Origin: Albula goreensis
Taxonomy: Eukaryota > Chordata > Actinopteri > Albuliformes > Albulidae
Reading direction: 5' to 3'
Assembly (NCBI GenBank): GCA_022829145.1
Contig: CM040747.1
Location: 34,240,052-34,304,051, forward strand
DNA length: 64,000 bases
Shown: in pieces, positions 27,069-41,776 of the stretch
Numbering within the stretch: the stretch's first letter is position 1
Layout: every line of letters begins with the position of its first letter
Translations under genes and position numbers: made by a program
The notes under the pieces: generated by a model
What the model was told of the DNA's origin: nothing
The model's database searches: none
Seen by the model: the letters and a program-made list of their open reading frames with translations, nothing else

Positions 27069-27076
27069 TCCTAGAG

Positions 27077-27790
27077 TCTACAGTCCATTCTGTGCCTTTG
27101 ATTCAGCAAAGCTGCTTTCAATGTCATATTATGTAACCGTATTCTTCATTCGGTATCGTGGTGCAGGAGAAACCAGAACTTAAATTATTGCAAGCAGAAC
27201 TATTGAAAGTGTCATTACAATTGGCTGCTGTGGTTATGGAAGGCACACAGAGGGCTCAGCTAAAGTGCAAGGTGTGTAAAGTACAGTACATTCAGCTGAA
27301 GTTGGCTCCAGGTCCTGACAGCAGACTTGGTGGAGGCAACATGTGAATTCCACAGGTGATAGGGTGTTAACAGGAACCTCAAGTTTCATTCAGTTGTGGG
27401 GATATGTTAGAATTGTGCTCATGCTGTGCCTTATTTTCTATATGAAAACATACAGAAAAGCGAGAAACATGAAACATGGAGGTGCCACCTGAAGCAATGT
27501 TCAGGGATTAGTAAAGTTTACTGTGACTAAGAGCCACCCAAATAATTGTGGATGACCAGTATAAAATCAGCTCCCTGCTTCTTTACAATCATTTAAAAAC
27601 TTAAGCTGACCTCAATAACATTGCAGCTTTTTCGATCCATTTACCCAGCGCATCAGTGTATAAAGCTTGTTATAGGAGCAAAAGCTTCCATGCCCAGCGG
27701 TGACTTTCATAACTTTTGCTACATGGTGAGTTAATTGAGATATAATTAAAACGTCACTTCACACTAACGGAATACGCTTTTCTATTAAAG
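27077..27790. other. Spacer, right part, between hAT element and H2B unit 2
   Basis: No gene is recognised. A 62-codon plus-strand frame at 27158-27346 has no support beyond being open. Confidence 0.6.
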
Positions 27791-27797
27791 TGTGGGT

Positions 27798-27813
27798 GGC
27801 CCTGAAAAGGACC
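27798..27813 (-). terminator. Histone 3' stem-loop, H2B unit 2, with a G-U wobble
   Basis: GGCCCT-GAAA-AGGACC: the transcript reads GGUCCUUUUCAGGGCC, so one C-G pair is replaced by U-G. The ACCCA flank is retained. It lies 24 nt beyond the stop. Confidence 0.93.
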
Positions 27814-27837
27814 TTTTGATTAAAGAAACAAACTCCT

Positions 27838-28332
<495 letters not shown>

Positions 28333-29072
28333 TTGCAAATCATCCCAATGATTCTCAAATTCTATTGGTACAGTTTCACATTCGCGCCGAAACTATAAAC
28401 CAACCGATGATCTTCTTTTAAACAAAGGGAATTTGAGAGAGCGTATTTCATTAGATATTACAAAGATAGCAATATTTTGTAAATTTTGTCTGTGTAACCA
28501 GTGTAGTCAAGTTGAGATCATTGCACCTTTTCAATGCGCCCTGGCTAATACAGCGTTGAACACATTCGACCATGACAAAGGGAAAACAGTAAAACAATCG
28601 TAAATTGGGGATTGTTGGTCTCATTTCCTTAACTATACTCCTAGAAGAGAGACTGCTGAAGCCTTTGGCACCTTGTTCAGGCTTTGCTCGCTCGTATTAA
28701 TGCCTTAGACGGCGTTCTTCAATAATGGATCTATTCACAAACCTGCAAGTGAATGCCATAAGGGTTCACTACAAACCAGCGTTGTAACTAACGTACTCCG
28801 AGCTACTACAATGCTCCAGAGTCCAATTCAACAGCCTTTCCAGCAAAGCGATTGCTGCTTTATGTAAGCGATTGTACATATGTAAATGGTATGGAAAAGA
28901 AACTTAAGGAATGTTACAGGACCAGTAGGATGTAAATTTGGCATGCAGGAAACGCCACATGCCCCGCATGAATTCATGCATTCGATTGTGGGGTGGCATT
29001 TGATAGAGTCTGGCAATCTTGACATTCGTGCATTTCATAATGGAATACTACTTTTAAACAGAAGAAATGGGT
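28333..29072. other. H2B-H4 spacer, unit 2
   Basis: No gene is visible. Short open frames near 28828-29104 overlap on opposite strands and have no recognisable content. Confidence 0.7.
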
Positions 29073-29088
29073 GGCTCTTAAAAGAGCC
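29073..29088 (-). terminator. Histone 3' stem-loop, H4 unit 2
   Basis: GGCTCT-TAAA-AGAGCC lies 39 nt beyond the stop, with ACCCA following on the transcript. Confidence 0.95.
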
Positions 29089-29127
29089 TTTGGGAAAATC
29101 TTGAGCCGAAATCTTTCAGTCCACCAT

Positions 29128-30140
<1,013 letters not shown>

Positions 30141-30148
30141 ATTGTGAT

Positions 30149-30164
30149 GGCTCTTAAAAGAGCC
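30149..30164 (-). terminator. Histone 3' stem-loop, H3 unit 2
   Basis: GGCTCT-TAAA-AGAGCC lies 30 nt beyond the stop. The flank on the transcript is atcacaa rather than ACCCA, so the flank has diverged. Confidence 0.94.
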
Positions 30165-30194
30165 TTTTTATTTGTTAAGGATCTGAAAGGGATT

Positions 30195-30623
<429 letters not shown>

Positions 30624-30659
30624 TTAAGATAAAATGAATGAGTTACTCGCTGGAAGCGT

Positions 30660-30755
30660 ACGATTTTAAAGCGTACAACCAAGAATCTGATTGGGTGAGC
30701 TTTTTCGCAGCGCTCATTGGTCTGATGCCTTCTCCCTTTCCTATGGCCATTGGCT
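30660..30755 (-). promoter_or_regulatory. H3 unit 2 promoter: TATA-like and three CCAAT boxes
   Basis: A TATA-like attttaaag lies at 30663-30671. CCAAT boxes (attgg) are at 30690-30694, 30716-30720 and 30749-30753. Confidence 0.8.
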
Positions 30756-31390
30756 AGTTTCCTCAATTTCAATTTCCCTCGCTTTCACTTTTAATCATAT
30801 TTTCCCCTTAAGGCACAGGTCAGATCTTTTTCCCTTCCCCAGTATGCTTTTCAACTTTATACTTTCAGTTTAGTGTTTTTTTTTCGGAATGGTACACGTA
30901 CGTTCTTTTTTGTAAGAAATCATAAAATGTAAAAGAACCAGAAAATATTGAAACACTAAACCAATTATTTAATGCAAATGGATCGTCCCTTAGTTTCCAT
31001 CTTCAATGTCTTTTTGGCCGCCTTTTATTTCACTTTTAAGCAAACTCTATAAGCGGAGTGTCAGTTATTTTTAAATTCAATGACAAAGTGATGGGACACA
31101 ATTTTACGCATTTTATTTTTCAAGGTGTAGAAAGGTTAGTTTCATACAGATTTGTTTTTCAGATTAGTTCTTTTCTTTCAAAAATATTAAGGGCCACATA
31201 TTTACTGTGAAAGCAAATGCAGTCAAATGATCTCAAATATTCTCAATAACCATGGTCCATCATACACATGGTTGCGTTTAGTCACGGATACTGAAAGACA
31301 CAGAAAACAAGCAAAAGGATGCTCCTTACAGGATAAACATTGGAGACGATGCATTCATTTTAAAGATGGCATTTTTCGCTCTTTACAAAG
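30756..31390. other. H3-H2A spacer, unit 2
   Basis: No gene is visible. The spacer resembles 20540-21255 of unit 1 in order (for example the 'gcggagtgtcag' and 'atgcattcat...' portions) but is diverged. Confidence 0.65.
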
Positions 31391-31398
31391 GTTTGGGT

Positions 31399-31414
31399 GG
31401 CTCTTAAAAGAGCC
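31399..31414 (-). terminator. Histone 3' stem-loop, H2A unit 2
   Basis: GGCTCT-TAAA-AGAGCC lies 26 nt beyond the stop. On the transcript ACCCA and then TGTAAAGAGCG (U7-pairing element) follow. Confidence 0.96.
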
Positions 31415-31440
31415 TTTGTTTTTCGGGTCTGTGAGAAGAG

Positions 31441-32690
<1,250 letters not shown>

Positions 32691-32697
32691 TGTGGGT

Positions 32698-32713
32698 GGC
32701 TCTGAAAAGAGCC
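32698..32713 (-). terminator. Histone 3' stem-loop, H1 unit 2
   Basis: GGCTCT-GAAA-AGAGCC lies 37 nt beyond the stop, with an ACCCA flank. Confidence 0.95.
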
Positions 32714-32750
32714 TTTGCTTAATTCATAATGATGTGAAGGTCTGCATGTT

Positions 32751-33407
32751 TCACTTCTTGGCAGCCGCTTTCTTAGGCTTGACGGTCTTGGGTTTGACGA
32801 CCTTTGGTTTAGCCGCCTTTGCCTTCTTTGGGCTCTTTGTGGGCTTCTTGGGTGCCGCCGCCTTCTTCTTGGCTGGTGCCGCCTTCTTCTTGGCCGCTGT
32901 CGCTTTCTTGGGGCTCTTTGCCGCCTTCTTGGGGCTCTTCGTCACCTTCTTCGGCGTAGCTGGTTTCTTCGCCTTCTTTGCTGCAGGTTTCTTTGCTGCG
33001 ACCTTCTTCGGCTTCTTGGCCGTAGCGGGCTTCTTCGCGGCCGGCTTCTTAACCTTAGCAGCTGCCTTCTTGGCGGGTTTCTTCTTCGCCACCTCCTGTT
33101 TCTTGTTGATTTTGAAGGAACCTGAAGCGCCAGTGCCCTTTGTCTGGACCAGCGTTCCTTTCTTCACCAGACCTCGGATTGCCACCTTTACACGGGAGTT
33201 GTTCTTCTCCACATCGTAGCCACCGGCTTTCAGAGCTTTCTTTACGGCAGCGAGGGACATTCCGTTCCGCTCCTTCGAAGCGGTCACTGCTTTCACTACC
33301 AGTTCTCCGACGCTGGGTCCCGGTTTTTTGGCCTTTGCCGCTTTCTTCTTGGGAGCCTTAGCCGGAGCGGCTGCGGCGGGTGCAGGTGCTGGCGCTTCCT
33401 CTGCCAT
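32751..33407 (-). CDS. Linker histone H1 (unit 2)
   Basis: A 218-residue H1, identical to unit 1 through the N-tail and globular domain ([18 protein letters not shown]). It differs in the C-tail: a repeat of the type KSPKKAA gives three SPKK motifs against two in unit 1, and several Ala/Val changes occur (KKVAAKK against [14 protein letters not shown] against PKVAKPK). The open frame extends 86 codons upstream with no stop, but this is leader and promoter sequence, including the AAACACA box, and not H1. It is the last gene (right end) of the complete unit. Confidence 0.97.
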   Translation of the reverse strand: MAEEAPAPAPAAAAPAKAPKKKAAKAKKPGPSVGELVVKAVTASKERNGMSLAAVKKALKAGGYDVEKNNSRVKVAIRGLVKKGTLVQTKGTGASGSFKINKKQEVAKKKPAKKAAAKVKKPAAKKPATAKKPKKVAAKKPAAKKAKKPATPKKVTKSPKKAAKSPKKATAAKKKAAPAKKKAAAPKKPTKSPKKAKAAKPKVVKPKTVKPKKAAAKK

Positions 33408-33554
33408 TTTGCTATCGTTTGTTGCCTCTCTTTCCCTCACAGTCAGACGGATAGATTTGAATGAGCAGCTCGCTGTGCAGGAGGTGGAGTTAAACAGCGC
33501 ATGAGAACCGTGTAGACTCAATTTACTCAGCACAGCGTTTTTCCTCTGACGAAA

Positions 33555-33590
33555 ACTCTGCACTTGTGTTTTCTCCTCACAAATATCCAT
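33555..33590 (-). promoter_or_regulatory. H1 unit 2 promoter: H1 (AAACACA) box
   Basis: TGTGTTT at 33565-33571 (AAACACA on the gene strand) is in the same context as in unit 1. Confidence 0.75.
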
Positions 33591-33599
33591 CAAATGACC

Positions 33600-36500
33600 A
33601 TACGTATCATCATGGTACTCAGAGGAAAAAAGTCGTAGACGTTTAATAAGGTCTATTATCTTCACTGTAACGTTCTACATCCTGCGCAGTCTTGCTATAT
33701 TTTCTCCAAAAGCGTCCAAAACGTCGCCACATGACAGGAACGAGGAACTGGCATCCTACATTTCCCACTACATTGGCGTTTAAAAGCTCTGAAACATGTC
33801 ACACAATAAAAAATATTTTATTCACTGTTAACAGAAGATCCTAGCAAAGACAAAAACGATTACTGGAGTCTTCAAACACCAAATTAGTACTTTGAAATAG
33901 TACATATCCTGCAGGTGCTGAAGCACACAGCACTGTCTGGGGAGATTCCATTCACATAATATACAAAAGTGTTGCTGACCAAACATAGCAGTCAATATAT
34001 ACTCAAATGTGTTTTCTCTTGAAGAAGTGCACATGACAGGCTTTTTAATCTCATACATTATATACATAACATATTAAATACAATAGAAATACCTTAAGTT
34101 AGCCCCTGTGGAAAATAGTTATCTTATTCCATTTTTTTTTCACTACACTGCTTCATGAACATTAATTATTTCAGTGCTCATAGTCCAAGAGTAAGCAGTT
34201 TCAGAATTCTGCAAGACAAATTGGTTGATTTAAGCATTCAATGCAAAATAGCCAATGTGCAAACCTGTGGCCTCAGGAATACATATACACATAAGATGGA
34301 CAAGGGACATCCCTAATTTGAGGAGAAACACTACAAGAACTGAACATCCTTACCGTAAATTATTGTATAATTTTTGTATAAATATGGAAAACTTTGGCAT
34401 TGATTGGTGAAACCTGAAAAGTCAGGATATCTGCAATGCAAAAACGAATTAGTGTGTTGAAATTGAGTTGCTTTGTAAAAACACTATGACCTGATCTCAG
34501 AACTGTGTAGAAATGGAGTTGCTTTGTAAAAACACTATGACCTGACCTCAGAACTGTGTAGAAATGTAGTTTCTTTGCAAAAACACTATGACCTGACATT
34601 AGAACTGTTTGGAAATGGAGTTGCTTTGTAAAAACACTATGACCTGATCTCAGAACTGTGTAGAAATGGAGTTGCTTTGTAAAAACACTATGACCTGATC
34701 TTAGAACTATGTTGAAATGGAGTTGCTTTGTAAAAACACTATGACCTGATCTCAGAACTGTGTTGAAATGGAGTTGCTTTGTAAAAACACTATGACCTGA
34801 TCTCAGAACTGTGTTGAAATGGAGTTGCTTTTTAAAAACACTATGACCTGATCTCAGAACTGTGTTGAAATGGAGTTGCTTTGTAAAAACACTATGACCT
34901 GATCTCAGAACTGTGTTGAAATGGAGCTGCTTTGTAAAAACACAACTTTGCCCAAAGCCACATAGGAAAATCTGATAATGATATGGCACTGAACAAAAAA
35001 ACACAGAGTCACATAAAAATGCCATTGATGTGAATGTATCTATGTTTCCTGAAATTATATTGTAGATGTAGATGATTATATACAACGTACATGGGAAATG
35101 TACATAACTGCATTGCTATTTACTTATTGTAAGTCTAATGCAAAGACATGTCTGGATGATGATATCCCAAGTGAGAATATTATTACAGAAATGAAATGCA
35201 GAATTTAAGTGACCATGACCATGACCAAATTAAGACCATGCTAAATGCTAAGCTACTGTATTTACATTGTTATGTCAGTTTTATGCGCTATGAGGTAAAG
35301 TGATGATGGTTCTGTTTAATGTCTTGAATGACTGAGTTGAGTCTGCTTCTGTGTCTCCATGTCAGTGTGATCATGTATTATATGAATATATTACTAACCA
35401 AACAAATATTTTTTATAAAGCAATAAAGATTATTCTATCATTGATTTTGCCGACCATGCTAGACTTCAAATGCAACACAAGAAATCATGTTAAAGGACAA
35501 CAGTAAACAAGACCAAGTGTGAGGGAACACTTCATGGTCTACATGGTTATGTGTAAAACACAATGTTGTTAGTAGTAACAAAGTTTATGTTTGGGGGAGA
35601 AAATAAACTGTTATACAATGAAATAAAATAAATCCAAACAGGCTAGAACCATTTCTGATGGAATTTGCAGCACCAAGTCTTGACCCCGTTTGACCAAGCA
35701 CATAAAAGATCTCCCGGGCTGGGCATGGTGAGGGGGCTTGTAGAACATGTAGCACGGTTTCCCCTGGACCATGAGATGAAGCCCCACGAGAACTAGACTT
35801 GTTCCTATGGTAAAAGACTGGTTCTCAACGCTTCCAAAGTAATAATGTTGCAACCTGGTGGCAGGTGTGTGCATGTGTGAGACATAGAGAGATGGGGGAA
35901 GGGGTTATGCAAAGATTTGAATAAGTTTACGTCAGCCACACCTTCAACATCGATCAAGGATTCAAAGCATTTGAAAATACATTGCATTTAACCATGTTTT
36001 ATCGACATTTATTTGTTATTAAATGGCGCATGAGGAAGAAAATGTAAGAGTTAGGGTGTGTCATCAGGTAATGGTTGTATACAAGAGACACACAGAATGT
36101 GGCACTTTACAGAAGTGGATTTTGGAATGATTGTAGAAGAACTGAGTGTATGTGACAATTTGAAACAGACCAGGTAGTACCACACACTTACCATGCGCCT
36201 TGAATATTGTAAACATTAAAAATCATAACACATTGGATTCAGTGGTTTGAATTGTGAGCAGTGGTTACACACATCTTTTGCTTTTAAGTAACTGACAAAA
36301 TTGCGTTTATGCAACCCAAATTATTTATGTTCACTATACTCGAAAGTATTTGAAAATGATTGAAATAATGTAATGAAATAAATGAAATGAAAGTCATTAT
36401 TGTGTTTATAAGAGAACGGGCAGTGTACACACAATGCAAGGATGCAAAGCTAAATGAGGTATTGCCTAAGTTAAAGAGAAGAAACGGATTTGAAACAAAA

Positions 36501-36870
36501 GTATAAGAAATGGCAGCAAGTTTATTGGCAGTCCAACTTACGTAGTAAAGTAAGTAAATAAAGTAATTGTGAAAGCAAACGAATCACACAATAAACATTT
36601 GCATAAAAATTTAACACAAACCGTATTTTTGCAGGCATTAACAGAAGAAAAACAATGCAATTAAATAAAAGGAAAATAAAATGGAAAGAACGACAAACAT
36701 CTTGGGGGAAAAGAACAAACAAATTAAGAATTCACGAAAAGTAAACAAAAGCGAAAACAGATCATTATTCATTTTGAACAAATATACATTCCAGTTGTTG
36801 CTGTTTAAACTAAAAGCAATAAGACATTGGCCACACAAAAGTATACATTTTAATGTTAACTTACATTGAA
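33600..36870. other. Spacer between units 2 and 3, left part
   Basis: From about 33830 to 35600 the sequence is homologous to 23500-25400 after unit 1. It contains the 51-bp minisatellite. A minus-strand frame at 35611-35874 follows a cctgccaccag acceptor-like site and looks weakly coding (hydrophobic ends, IGTSLVLVGLHL), but I do not recognise it. Confidence 0.55.
34453..34943. repeat. 51-bp minisatellite, about 9.6 units
   Basis: The unit contains ggagttgctttgtaaaaaca followed by ctatgacctgatctcagaac. Because 51 is divisible by three, the minus strand stays open and gives a repeated VFTKQLHFNTVLRSGHS peptide (within 34360-35085). That is a by-product of the period and not evidence of a gene. 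Only one unit-like copy exists at the paralogous position near 24350. Confidence 0.93.
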
Positions 36871-36878
36871 CATTTTTT

Positions 36879-37412
36879 TTACTTTGTTGGCTGTTGTGGT
36901 TCACCCGATGTGTAGCTGACGCTGGCATGAGATGCTGCAAGGTTGTCGTGTTGAAATTCCAGCAAAACATCGTCCTCCTGGAAACTATTCATAGGATACG
37001 GCTGCAAGCAGTTCTGAAGGGAAACAACGCTGGAGTTGTGAAGTTGAAATGTCAACTCTCCTGCAAGCAAGACATGTTCTTCCAAGCCTTGTGGATCACA
37101 CAGGAGATGCAGCAGATTGTCATGACTCAAATATTGTCGAAGTACAAAATCGCAAACAGTCACCTTAACTTTCCCAAGGTGTGTTTGAACGACGATTGCT
37201 CCCTTAACGACCGGCTGGTAATACTGAGCAAGCTGATTCATGAGGCACTGTTGCCATTTGTGAAAACGTCCTTTTGCATTGAATTCCCTTTGACAGGTTT
37301 GGCAGATGGAACAACGATGCAGAGCGATTATATTAGCTGCAACGACTTTGTCTGTAGTGATATGTAAATCCTGACGGGCATCCGGGTTTGGCTCCGTTTT
37401 CAGCGCCGGAAC
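36879..37412 (-). CDS. Unrecognised protein, terminal coding exon (177 codons)
   Basis: On the minus strand an exon opens after a good acceptor (ttttagctttcttacag/GTTCCG). It stays open for 177 codons to TAA at 36879-36881. It begins VPALKTEPNPDARQ and contains a CxxCxxC cluster (HRCSICQTCQREF) with a further Cys after KWQQ, like a small zinc-binding module. A beta-rich stretch follows (GAIVVQTHLGKVKVTVCDF, then ELTFQLHNSSVV), and the end is polar. This pattern is reminiscent of a group of uncharacterised fish proteins with a Cys cluster and an OB-fold-like half, but that is an impression from memory. A possible first exon starts at ATG 37599-37601 (MASPVLKKPQLEATSD...), in frame if spliced at a GT near 37550. 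A plus-strand frame overlaps it (36894-37367) and is taken as the shadow. Confidence 0.5.
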   Translation of the reverse strand, partial: VPALKTEPNPDARQDLHITTDKVVAANIIALHRCSICQTCQREFNAKGRFHKWQQCLMNQLAQYYQPVVKGAIVVQTHLGKVKVTVCDFVLRQYLSHDNLLHLLCDPQGLEEHVLLAGELTFQLHNSSVVSLQNCLQPYPMNSFQEDDVLLEFQHDNLAASHASVSYTSGEPQQPTK

Positions 37413-37601
37413 CTGTAAGAAAGCTAAAAGGAATCTTGATTAATAGCGATAGGGAAATTTGAGGGTTTAAATGCTTCATTGGAAGTAGTGACAAAGCGTT
37501 TAAGTCCAAAATGGCAAAATAGAACCCTGTGACAACACTTGGACACCTTCAACATCTGAAGTGGCTTCCAATTGTGGTTTCTTCAGAACAGGAGATGCCA
37601 T

Positions 37602-40500
37602 AATTAAATGCAGAAACAAAAAGCCAGCGAATTCCAGGTAGACGTTTGCGAAGTCATGTGGTGAAGAAGAATTGCTTTTATAGTCACTTTAGCGGTTAAC
37701 AACAACGCACAACAACGGTAATGGTCTTGAAGGATGTGAATACTTGTGCTCGTGGCTGCGGACAGCATCGTTCATCCGCTAAACTGTGGCTGGTGTGGGC
37801 ATTGCTGTGCGCACACTGACGCACACAAACGCCCAAAGTCATCGTTGCATCCCCTGGTTAGCAAAACAACATGGCGCTGTTCGATGTTTCATTGTGTTTT
37901 AAACACCATGTTTTTAATGTTTTAATTTTGAAAAGGTAGCTTGTGCTCTGAACAAGCCCTGAGTAAAATTTCAGGCACTCATCCACCAGGTAATTAATTA
38001 TGCGAGGACCAGGGAGGAGGAGAGAGACCCTAATTAATGTCTCATTGCTCAGTTTTTTCTGCGTTACCCTACAACTCAGTTTTCTGCCATCACTACGTTC
38101 CTTTCTCATGACTCAGTTTTTGTTCTGCTAAGTCTTCCTGTTCCTTCAACACAGGATTCCTCAAGAAGTTTTGGTTCTGTGACATTTTGGATTTTGGATG
38201 TAGGAACTTTCTCTTACCAGAACTTGTAGGGACTGGATCAAACATACAACGTCCCTAATGTACTGTTGATTGAACCCGCCTTTCTTGAGAAGATTTTGAA
38301 GCATTCTTTTAGAATTTAAAATGGAGAATGTTGAATCGCTTGTGGCAGCCATTTTATTTACCCAATCATGTTCAAATTTGGTACACTTCTGTATCATAGC
38401 ATTGTCTAGGGAGACACCTAGAATCACAATGATTCACATAAAAATGGCCATAGCATATCATTTGCATGTTTTGGTATTTATTGTACTGATTAATACATAC
38501 ATACATACTTGCTAAGTACCAAGTTCCATGTCCATCTGACTTGCAGTATATTTTAAAAAGTTTATTCGTGTATTTCACATGATTCAAAATTGTGGAAAAT
38601 CTATTAGGTGTCTTTTTGGTCCTTTTGGCTTTGTTCGTCTTGAGGAGACTCATTTGCCAGTGTTGATTTTGTGTCTTCTGACAAATGGTTTCAAAGTTAT
38701 GGCCTCTCAAAGTTGGAAAATGCAACTGGTTGCTATAGTGCACCCTTCTGGAATTGTTGCTGCAGAATTAGTGGGAGGGTGTGGGCCTCTATCTCCCTCC
38801 CAAATAAGTTGCAATATTTTTCAATTTTGGCAATTCTTCATGAAAATGGTGGAAATATATATACAGTGTTCCCTCTCTGTATCACGGTTCTGCCTTCGCT
38901 CGGTGCATCGCGGTTTTTTATGTGCATTATATGTAATCCCATGTCGCGGAATTTTCGCTCTATGGCGGATTTTTGCGGTTTTTAAAAGTTTTTAAATTTC
39001 CAATATTTTCATTCTTTTCGTGAAAAATAATTTCTTAGCCTAAAAAGGGAAAAAACAGTAAAAAAAAAAAAATAAAAATAAAAGAAATTTTGTAACACAT
39101 ACATACAGGGTATTGCAAAAAAAAAAAAAAACTTGTACATAGGGATAAACGAGATTTGGGTTGGGAAGTCTAAGATACCCCCATGTCATACGTTCGCAAT
39201 ACTGAACTGGCCTTGTGTGGCGGTATGTAAATTTTTAAAATTCCATGATTTCATTATTTTCTTAATAAAATAAGCATTTTCTAACCTTAAAAAATGAACA
39301 GTAAAAAATAAACTGAAATGTTTTCTCTTTCTTAATTTAAAATGATTTACCTTTCCATGTGTATTTCCATTTACAGTAGATTAGTGCATGTACATTGAAT
39401 TTTCATTTAGATTTAAAATGTTTTACAATGTATTTAAAATGTACGTGTTGTATTTCCATTTATATTTTACATATATGTTTACATATAAGAGTGTGGGAAA
39501 AGGTAATACAGTCTAGGGAGGTTCGTAAAGGGTTGGGGAGGTTTGTAAAGGGTTAATATATACGTAAATAATATAATAACTATCTCGTCTCTACTTCGCG
39601 ATTTTTCCCATCTCGCGGGCGGTCTTGGAACGTAACTACCGCGATAGGAGAGGGATCACTGTATGGCAAAAACAATAAGGGCTGAACACATCATTAGGTA
39701 GAGCAGCTCTTGCAAATGAAGGAGCTATCATTTTAAAAAGAACACTCAAGGCTGTGTGTTTGCAGCTATCTAAAAGATCCTTTCAGGCATCTATTAGACG
39801 TGTCTTTTTGGGCTTTACAGATGTAGTCCTGATGGAAATATTTCCTTCAGCATTAAAGACTGCACACTCCAAACCCCAGAGAAAAAAATTAAGCCCTAAC
39901 ATTTGTAGTGAACATGCAGAATTGCCACAGAAGCCACTCGTTTACGTCCCTGAGAAGTCAAGAAAAATTTGTTTCAGTATGGTTGCGTGATCAGAAAACA
40001 CAAGGGTTCAAATATTAGGGGTTACAATCACAAAAAAATATCGTAACTAAATTAAAGGAGATTATACCTGGATTGAAAAGTAGTGTGTGCGAATGCACTA
40101 TTTTATTTGTTGCAAATAGCAATCTGTGCAAATGGAGTTCTGAGGAGAGAGAGCTGGTCACCCAAAACATTGAACATTACCATCTGAAACCAACATTCCT
40201 TGCGAGTTCCGCCATACAGAAACAAACTGCGGTTGTGAAAATTATGTAGTTATTGTGTTTGAAACTTAGGCGTACGCCAATAGCCATTCGAATAACTTTC
40301 ACCTATTGAGAACCGATAACCAAAATTCCATTGCACTTCTATCACGTCTAACACAGAAATGGTCACGTTAAAAAGAACGTTCCTTTGGCCATGTGACGTC
40401 CCTTAGGGTGCTAAAATGCTTCGCAGCTACGGTGACGAACACACAGCTTACAAGTTGATCAAACATTGACACAATGGATAGGTTTGCCTTTCAACGAGAG
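37602..40500. other. Spacer between units 2 and 3, right part
   Basis: It contains the pogo-like MITE at 38864-39661. Otherwise only short open frames are present (38161-38743 minus, 38579-38995 plus), none recognised. Confidence 0.6.
38864..39661. mobile_element. pogo/Tigger-like MITE
   Basis: The ends form an inverted repeat: CAGTGTTCCCTCTCTGTATC on the left pairs with ...GATAGGAGAGGGATCACTG on the right, both followed inwards by CGGT and Cg-rich 'tcgcgg' segments. The element is flanked by TA (38862-38863 and 39662-39663), the target duplication of the Tc1/mariner superfamily. It is 798 bp with no transposase frame, hence non-autonomous. Confidence 0.8.
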
Positions 40501-40507
40501 GGTGGGT

Positions 40508-40523
40508 GGCCCTTAAAAGGGCC
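40508..40523 (-). terminator. Histone 3' stem-loop, H2B unit 3
   Basis: GGCCCT-TAAA-AGGGCC is perfect, 22 nt beyond the stop, with an ACCCACCC flank on the transcript. Confidence 0.95.
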
Positions 40524-40545
40524 TTTAGTTTTGGAAGAATACAGT

Positions 40546-40919
<374 letters not shown>

Positions 40920-40969
40920 GACTAGTTTCTCTGCTAAACAGCAACTGATATGGTTAAATAAGTGCGCCT

Positions 40970-41040
40970 GCGATATATAAGGACGATAGGCACATTTACA
41001 TCGCTTTTCTACTCGCTTATCAAGCCAGATTCTCATTGGA
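40970..41040 (-). promoter_or_regulatory. H2B unit 3 promoter with degraded octamer
   Basis: TATATA is kept (40974-40979) and so is CCAAT (attgg 41035-41039). The position aligned with the octamer reads AGGCACAT (40988-40995) instead of ATGCAAAT, two substitutions. Confidence 0.7.
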
Positions 41041-41770
41041 CGTTGCTTAACCCAACCAACAATACTCGAATTCTATTGGTGGAGTTTCGTATGCGCGCCG
41101 AAACCAAAACCAACAAAGGAAACTGAACTCGCGGTTTTATTTCTCAATTGCACCATTTAAGTAACACAATGCATTTCAGAAAACTGTCCACAGTGTAAGC
41201 AAAACCCAACTTATTTTGAAATTTAGCCCTGACTAATGTGGCTTCACAATGCAATCTAAAACCCTGGATCCAAAAACGAGGAAAACAGTAAAACACGTTT
41301 TCTTCATAATTTTCCAATCGACCTACTCCACAAAATTAAAACTTGCTTATGCCTGATTAATAGTACCTTAATATTTGGTTATGCATAGCATCATAAATTT
41401 AAATTTCCTCAAATCTTATAATTGGGATCTTTTATACCATATACGAACTGTTGGGAATTCACTAATAAAAGCAATTGCCTTCGTAGACAGCAGTCTAATC
41501 TTATTAGTTTGACCCACTCGTTACGTGTTTACAAGGGATTACGTACGATTTGTTGTAGATTAAAGGAAAATCTCGCTCTGTGAGGCAAGCATGCAAACTG
41601 GCGATAGAATGACGTGGTTTACATGAACATGTTGAATGATTATATGCAAGACAACTACATCACGGACAAAAAGTCACCTTATTGAGAGATAAATGGATGG
41701 CCTACAGGTCATTGAAGACTGTATTAAATACCGGTGATTAACTCGCATGGAATGAATGCGTTTTAGGGAA
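41041..41770. other. H2B-H4 spacer, unit 3
   Basis: No gene is visible. It shares scattered phrases with the unit 1 spacer 18960-19880 (for example ggaaattgaa and a gatggcctaca motif). Confidence 0.65.
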
Positions 41771-41776
41771 GTGGGT

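Noticed and set aside
33408-33665. N-terminal extension of H1 (86 codons in unit 2, 61 in unit 1)
   Set aside because: Conserved H1 proteins start at MAEEAP, and the extension overlaps the promoter with the AAACACA box. Its conservation between units reflects duplication of the promoter.
34360-35085. 241-codon minus-strand frame with VFTKQLHF repeats
   Set aside because: Product of a 51-bp minisatellite; the paralogous spacer has a single unit and no such frame.
36894-37367. 157-codon plus-strand frame
   Set aside because: It is antisense to the better-supported minus exon, which has a splice acceptor and a Cys-cluster motif.
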